A stretch of DNA of 64,000 nucleotides from Gammaproteobacteria bacterium (lineage in GTDB: Bacteria > Pseudomonadota > Gammaproteobacteria > GCA-001735895), in NCBI GenBank assembly GCA_029862005.1, contig JAOTYD010000001.1:62001-126000 (forward strand). The letters are read 5' to 3'. Under the pieces are notes generated by a model that saw nothing but the letters and a program-made list of their open reading frames with translations, made no database searches and was not told the DNA's origin. This document shows, piece by piece, positions 60,705 through 64,000 of the stretch; positions within the stretch are counted from its first letter, which is position 1; every line of letters starts with the position of its first letter. Made by a program: the position numbers and the translations under genes.

Positions 60705-62900
60705 GTGCCGCAATCCCGATATGCCTCTTTCGCCATCGCACTGCCGCTGCACCGTGTTTTTGATTACCGGATTACGCCAGATGATTCTGCGGTGGTTGGT
60801 GCCCGTTACCGATTGCCCTTCGGCAACGGTGTCAAAACGGGAGTACTGCTGGACTCCAGCGACGTCAGTGAGCTCGATCCCGACCGAATCAAGCCGGTAC
60901 AAGAGCGGCTTGACGATGCTGCTATTATTAATGAGCACATGCTGGCGCTGGCCCGCTGGATGTCGGACTATTACCTGCAATCGCTGGGTGAGGTCATATT
61001 CCAGTGCTTACCGGGCTACCTGCGAGGTTTGCGTCCGCACAATCCGGTACGGGTAAAACGCTGGCGTCTCGTTAAATCTGATCCAGACCTGATTGCAGGG
61101 CTCAAACGGCGTTCGCCCAGACAGTTTGAAATTTGCGATGCTCTTTTCCAGCATGAGTCCGGCCTGACTGCAATCCAGCTCAAGCAGATCAATCCTGCCT
61201 GGCATACGGTGGTGAAGACATTGGAGTCCAAACAACTGGTGCGCTGGGAGTGGATGGAAAAACCTCTTCTCGAGACGCCGGCCGATAATGTGCCCAGGCT
61301 GAGTCACGAGCAGCAAGATTGTCTTGCTAAACTCGAACCACGCGTGGATCGCTTCGCCGTGCACTTGCTGGATGGCATCACTGGCAGCGGTAAGACGGAG
61401 ATCTACCTGCGGCTGATCCAGGGTCGACTTGCACTCGATCTTCAGGTTATTTACCTGGTGCCGGAAATTGGACTGACCAACCAGCTGATCGAGCGGGTCG
61501 AGCAGCGTTTTGGAGAGTGCTTCGCTATTTCGCACTCGGGTCTCACCGAGTTTCAGCGTTACCAGGCCTGGGATCGATTTCGCAGGGGTGAGGTCAGGAT
61601 TATGCTGGGTACGCGCTCCAGCCTGTTTTCACAATGCGATCGACTCGGCCTGATTATCATCGACGAAGAACATGATCAATCCTATCGTCAGGACGACGGT
61701 GTGCGCTATCACGCCCGCGATGTTGCGATCAAACGTGCCCAGATGCTGGATATACCGATCGTCCTTGGCTCAGCTACGCCGTCATTGGAAACCATTGCCA
61801 ACTGCACGCGTGACACTTATTTCCGTTATCGTCTTAACCAGCGCCCAACCCGGTTTGCACCACCGCCAATCCGGCTTATCGATGTGCGCAATAGTCGCTT
61901 CGAATTTGGCTGCGCCGTGCAAACCCTGGCGCAGATCGAGCGGCATCTGGCGCAGGAAGGCCAGGTTTTGATGTATCTGAATCGCCGAGGATTCGCACCG
62001 ATCGTGATGTGCCACGAATGCGGCTGGCAATCTCTTTGTCAAAATTGCGATGCACGGTTGACCTTGCACCAATCGGTGCAATCCCTGTTATGTCATCACT
62101 GTGGCTATGCCCAGGCCGTACCCGAAACCTGTCCGGAGTGTGGCCATGCCGAGATCAGGCATTATGGCATCGGTACCGAGCAGCTTGAACAGGGTTTGAT
62201 TCAGCGCTACCCGGACACCACCGTGCTGCGTATTGATCGAGACGTGATAGCGTCTCGTGCCGCGCTGAAGGCGCGGCTGAAACAATTGCAGAGTGGACAA
62301 CCCTGCATTCTGATTGGCACCCAGATGATCGCCAAGGGACACGATTATCCTGCAATTACGCTGAGCGTGATTCTGGATGCAGACCAGGCATTGTTTAGCG
62401 CTTCCTACCGTGCCAGCGAACGCCTGGCGCAAACGCTGTACCAGGTTTCCGGACGCTCGGGGCGGGGCGATCGGGAAGGCGAGGCTATCGTACAGACCCG
62501 GTTTCAGGATCATCCGTTAATGCAGGCACTAAGCCAGCGAGACTATCGCGATATCGCGAACGAGCTGTTACAGGAGCGTCGCCTGCTCGGATTTCCACCC
62601 TTTGCACGGGTCGTTATGTTTCGTGCCGATGCAATCGAGCTTAAGGCAGCGCTTGCCAGGCTCGAAGATATCAGGACGTTGCTCGAGGCAGCGCCTCGTT
62701 TCGAGGCACTGTCCTGCGTCGGGCCGATGCCGGCATTGATGACCCGCCGGGTCGGTCGCTACCGCGCGCAATTGACGCTGATCTCGCAGGATTACCAGGC
62801 GTTGCGCTCGGTTCTGCAGCAATCGATGCCAGCCCTCGAGCAACTCGCCAGCAGCGCCCGTGTCAGCTGGAGCATCGATGTCGATCCTCCCGACCTCTAA
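60705..62900 (+). CDS. priA: Primosomal replication restart helicase PriA
   Basis: 731 residues from a GTG start. N-terminal 3'DNA-binding domain with RYASFAIALPLHRVFDYRI, then superfamily-2 helicase: Walker A GITGSGKTEIY, DEEH box IIDEEHDQSY, and motif III LGSATPSLE. The paired zinc site has eight Cys in MCHECGWQSLCQNC and LCHHCGYAQAVPETCPECGH. Helicase motifs QMIAKGHD and QVSGRSGRGDREG follow. It reloads DnaB at stalled forks. Precedes argS with a 481-bp gap full of palindromes. Confidence 0.97.
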   Translation: MPQSRYASFAIALPLHRVFDYRITPDDSAVVGARYRLPFGNGVKTGVLLDSSDVSELDPDRIKPVQERLDDAAIINEHMLALARWMSDYYLQSLGEVIFQCLPGYLRGLRPHNPVRVKRWRLVKSDPDLIAGLKRRSPRQFEICDALFQHESGLTAIQLKQINPAWHTVVKTLESKQLVRWEWMEKPLLETPADNVPRLSHEQQDCLAKLEPRVDRFAVHLLDGITGSGKTEIYLRLIQGRLALDLQVIYLVPEIGLTNQLIERVEQRFGECFAISHSGLTEFQRYQAWDRFRRGEVRIMLGTRSSLFSQCDRLGLIIIDEEHDQSYRQDDGVRYHARDVAIKRAQMLDIPIVLGSATPSLETIANCTRDTYFRYRLNQRPTRFAPPPIRLIDVRNSRFEFGCAVQTLAQIERHLAQEGQVLMYLNRRGFAPIVMCHECGWQSLCQNCDARLTLHQSVQSLLCHHCGYAQAVPETCPECGHAEIRHYGIGTEQLEQGLIQRYPDTTVLRIDRDVIASRAALKARLKQLQSGQPCILIGTQMIAKGHDYPAITLSVILDADQALFSASYRASERLAQTLYQVSGRSGRGDREGEAIVQTRFQDHPLMQALSQRDYRDIANELLQERRLLGFPPFARVVMFRADAIELKAALARLEDIRTLLEAAPRFEALSCVGPMPALMTRRVGRYRAQLTLISQDYQALRSVLQQSMPALEQLASSARVSWSIDVDPPDL

Positions 62901-62948
62901 CCCCGTAGCTGTCATAAAGAGCTACCCAGTGAGAAAGCGTAATAGTGC

Positions 62949-63048
62949 GGCACGGTCATCGGGATATCTTTGCAGGATCGCCGTAAATACATTCGTGTAG
63001 GCTCGCGCCCGGAGTGCCGTCTCACAAAGATATCCCGATGACCGTGCC
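62949..63048. repeat. 100-bp nested palindromic element, copy C
   Basis: Perfect 24-bp inverted arms (62949-62972 and 63025-63048) enclose a 52-bp core. The core includes a TACA-TTCG-TGTA mini-hairpin (62987-62998). The core differs from copies A and B but the design (long perfect arms around a GC-rich core) is the same. A weaker palindrome, GTAGCT-N9-AGCTAC, lies at 62905-62925. Confidence 0.85.
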
Positions 63049-63085
63049 TTGTTGGTTCGCAACGAGCTCCAACATTAAAATCATC

Positions 63086-63105
63086 ATTTCCGCGAATGCG
63101 GAAAT
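63086..63105. repeat. Small REP-like hairpin
   Basis: ATTTCCGC (63086-63093), loop GAAT, GCGGAAAT (63098-63105). A stand-alone 8-bp hairpin between copies C and B in the priA-argS gap. Confidence 0.6.
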
Positions 63106-63159
63106 CATTTGGTAAATGAACTTTATAAGATTGCGATGACCACGCCTTTGAAACTGGTA

Positions 63160-63289
63160 GCTATCTCGGAAGATCGCCCGTAAAAGTGTAGCGCGGCATG
63201 GATGCCGCGTTCCAAGCGATTCCATGGATGGACCAACCGGCGCTTGCGCCGGTTGGGAGCGTCTTTTACGGGCGATCTTCCGAGATAGC
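63160..63289. repeat. 130-bp nested palindromic element, copy B (inverted)
   Basis: Perfect 27-bp arms (63160-63186 and 63263-63289) enclose a 76-bp core that is the reverse complement of the copy A core with five mismatches. Its arms match the copy A arms at only 17 of 27 positions but are fully complementary to each other. It lies about 90 bp before the argS start. Confidence 0.9.
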
Positions 63290-63381
63290 GAAATGGTTTG
63301 CAGAAATGATGGGTGGCCCAGGCAGGACAGCTCGGGTAAAATCCACGATCATTTTTCCCATCCGGGTACGAGTTTTAGCCC

Positions 63382-64000
63382 TTGAAGCAAATCATCACCG
63401 ATCTGATCGCGCAGGCTCTACGCGAGCTTGAGCAGGCTTCGCAGATTCCGTCTGAACTCAATGCCAATATCCAGGTGACGCCTGCCAGGGATCCCGGGCA
63501 GGGTGACTTTGCTTCGAATATTGCGCTGACACTGGCCAAGGCAGTGGGCACGCCGCCGCAGGCTCTGGCAGAACTGATCGTCGGTAAGCTAGACGCCATC
63601 GACACGATCGAAAAGGTTGAAGTGGCCGGCCCGGGCTTTATCAATTTCTTTGTCGCCAGCGCCGCGAGTCATTCGATTATTAACAGGATACTCGAGCAGG
63701 GCACCGAATTTGGAAGCAGTGCAATCGGGCAGGAGAGCAAGATCCAGGTCGAATTTGTATCTGCCAATCCGACCGGACCGCTGCATGTTGGTCACGGTCG
63801 CGGTGCCGCGATCGGTGCAACGCTTGCCAACTTGCTGGGCTTTATTGGCTACGAAGTGCAAAAAGAGTACTACGTCAACGATGCCGGGCGGCAAATGCAT
63901 ATTCTCGCCACCTCCGTCTGGTTGCGATACCTGGAACTCTGCGGGGAGACAATCAGTTTTCCGAGCAATGGTTACCAGGGTGATTACGTCTGGGACATCG
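63382..64000 (+). CDS. argS: Arginyl-tRNA synthetase (partial, runs off the window)
   Basis: The first 206 codons, from a TTG start at 63382 (KQIITDLIAQALRELEQ). N-terminal Add-1 domain (about 1-110; NIQVTPARDPGQGDFASNIALTLAK), then the class I signature PTGPLHVGHGRGAAIGATLANLL with HVGH as the HIGH motif, and VQKEYYVNDAGRQM. It charges tRNA-Arg and needs the tRNA for amino-acid activation. A full protein would be about 580 residues. No other in-frame start gives a family-like N-terminus. Confidence 0.95.
   Translation, partial: MKQIITDLIAQALRELEQASQIPSELNANIQVTPARDPGQGDFASNIALTLAKAVGTPPQALAELIVGKLDAIDTIEKVEVAGPGFINFFVASAASHSIINRILEQGTEFGSSAIGQESKIQVEFVSANPTGPLHVGHGRGAAIGATLANLLGFIGYEVQKEYYVNDAGRQMHILATSVWLRYLELCGETISFPSNGYQGDYVWDI

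Overview
The window looks like chromosome of a gammaproteobacterium, probably free-living or aquatic. The support is the enterobacterial-type neighbourhood envC / yibN-secB-gpsA, a full MSHA pilus locus, a fimU-pilVWXY1-pilE minor-pilin operon, glnA-ntrBC, prkB, priA and argS. Genes are densely packed in operons with many 1-12 bp start/stop overlaps and frequent GTG or TTG starts. No rRNA, tRNA, CRISPR array, prophage or transposase gene was seen.

Layout. 1-4.1 kb: housekeeping (EnvC, ArsR regulator, rhodanese, SecB, GpsA, TrmL). 4.3-17.3 kb: MSHA-type pilus locus (mshI, a pilN-like gene, mshJ, K, L, M, N, E, G, F, then a major pilin on the opposite strand, then mshC, D, O, P). mshE is split by an apparent 1-base deletion. 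17.5-37.7 kb: a second, divergent and nearly complete pilus/secretion machine. It has an NtrC-type regulator, an ExeA-SPOR ATPase, a secretin, a TPR protein, a GspE-type ATPase, a GspF platform, a GspL-like fusion, PilO- and PilP-like proteins, a 682-residue GspK/PilX-like prepilin, a second prepilin, a membrane histidine kinase, an ABC permease, an accessory protein, a third prepilin behind a strong sigma-54 promoter, and an ABC ATPase. 37.8-43.6 kb: nitrogen regulation (an NtrC lacking its AAA+ domain, NtrB, GlnA), then a cation exporter, TusA and a PP-loop thiolase. 43.6-50.4 kb: type IVa minor pilin operon. 50.5-64 kb: housekeeping and metabolism (TrmB, SLC13 transporter, phosphoribulokinase, TatD, SDR, a Fe(II)/2-oxoglutarate dioxygenase, NRDE protein, SbmA/BacA-like transporter, ferrochelatase, PriA, ArgS partial).

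How the genes work together. Three extracellular-filament loci lie within 46 kb. Both extension ATPases carry a perfect MshEN c-di-GMP-binding motif, so both machines are probably controlled by c-di-GMP. The second machine also appears to have its own two-component, sigma-54-dependent control. It has an ABC transporter next to its pilin gene, an arrangement resembling Myxococcus pilSR-pilA-pilGHI. None of the three loci contains a retraction ATPase or a prepilin peptidase; these must be encoded elsewhere.

The most unusual points are: the second pilus-like system as a whole; an NtrC made only of receiver plus Fis-type DNA-binding domain, facing a glnA promoter that looks sigma-70-type with NtrC sites; and a family of 130-bp nested palindromes whose 27-bp arms have diverged between two copies yet stay complementary within each copy.
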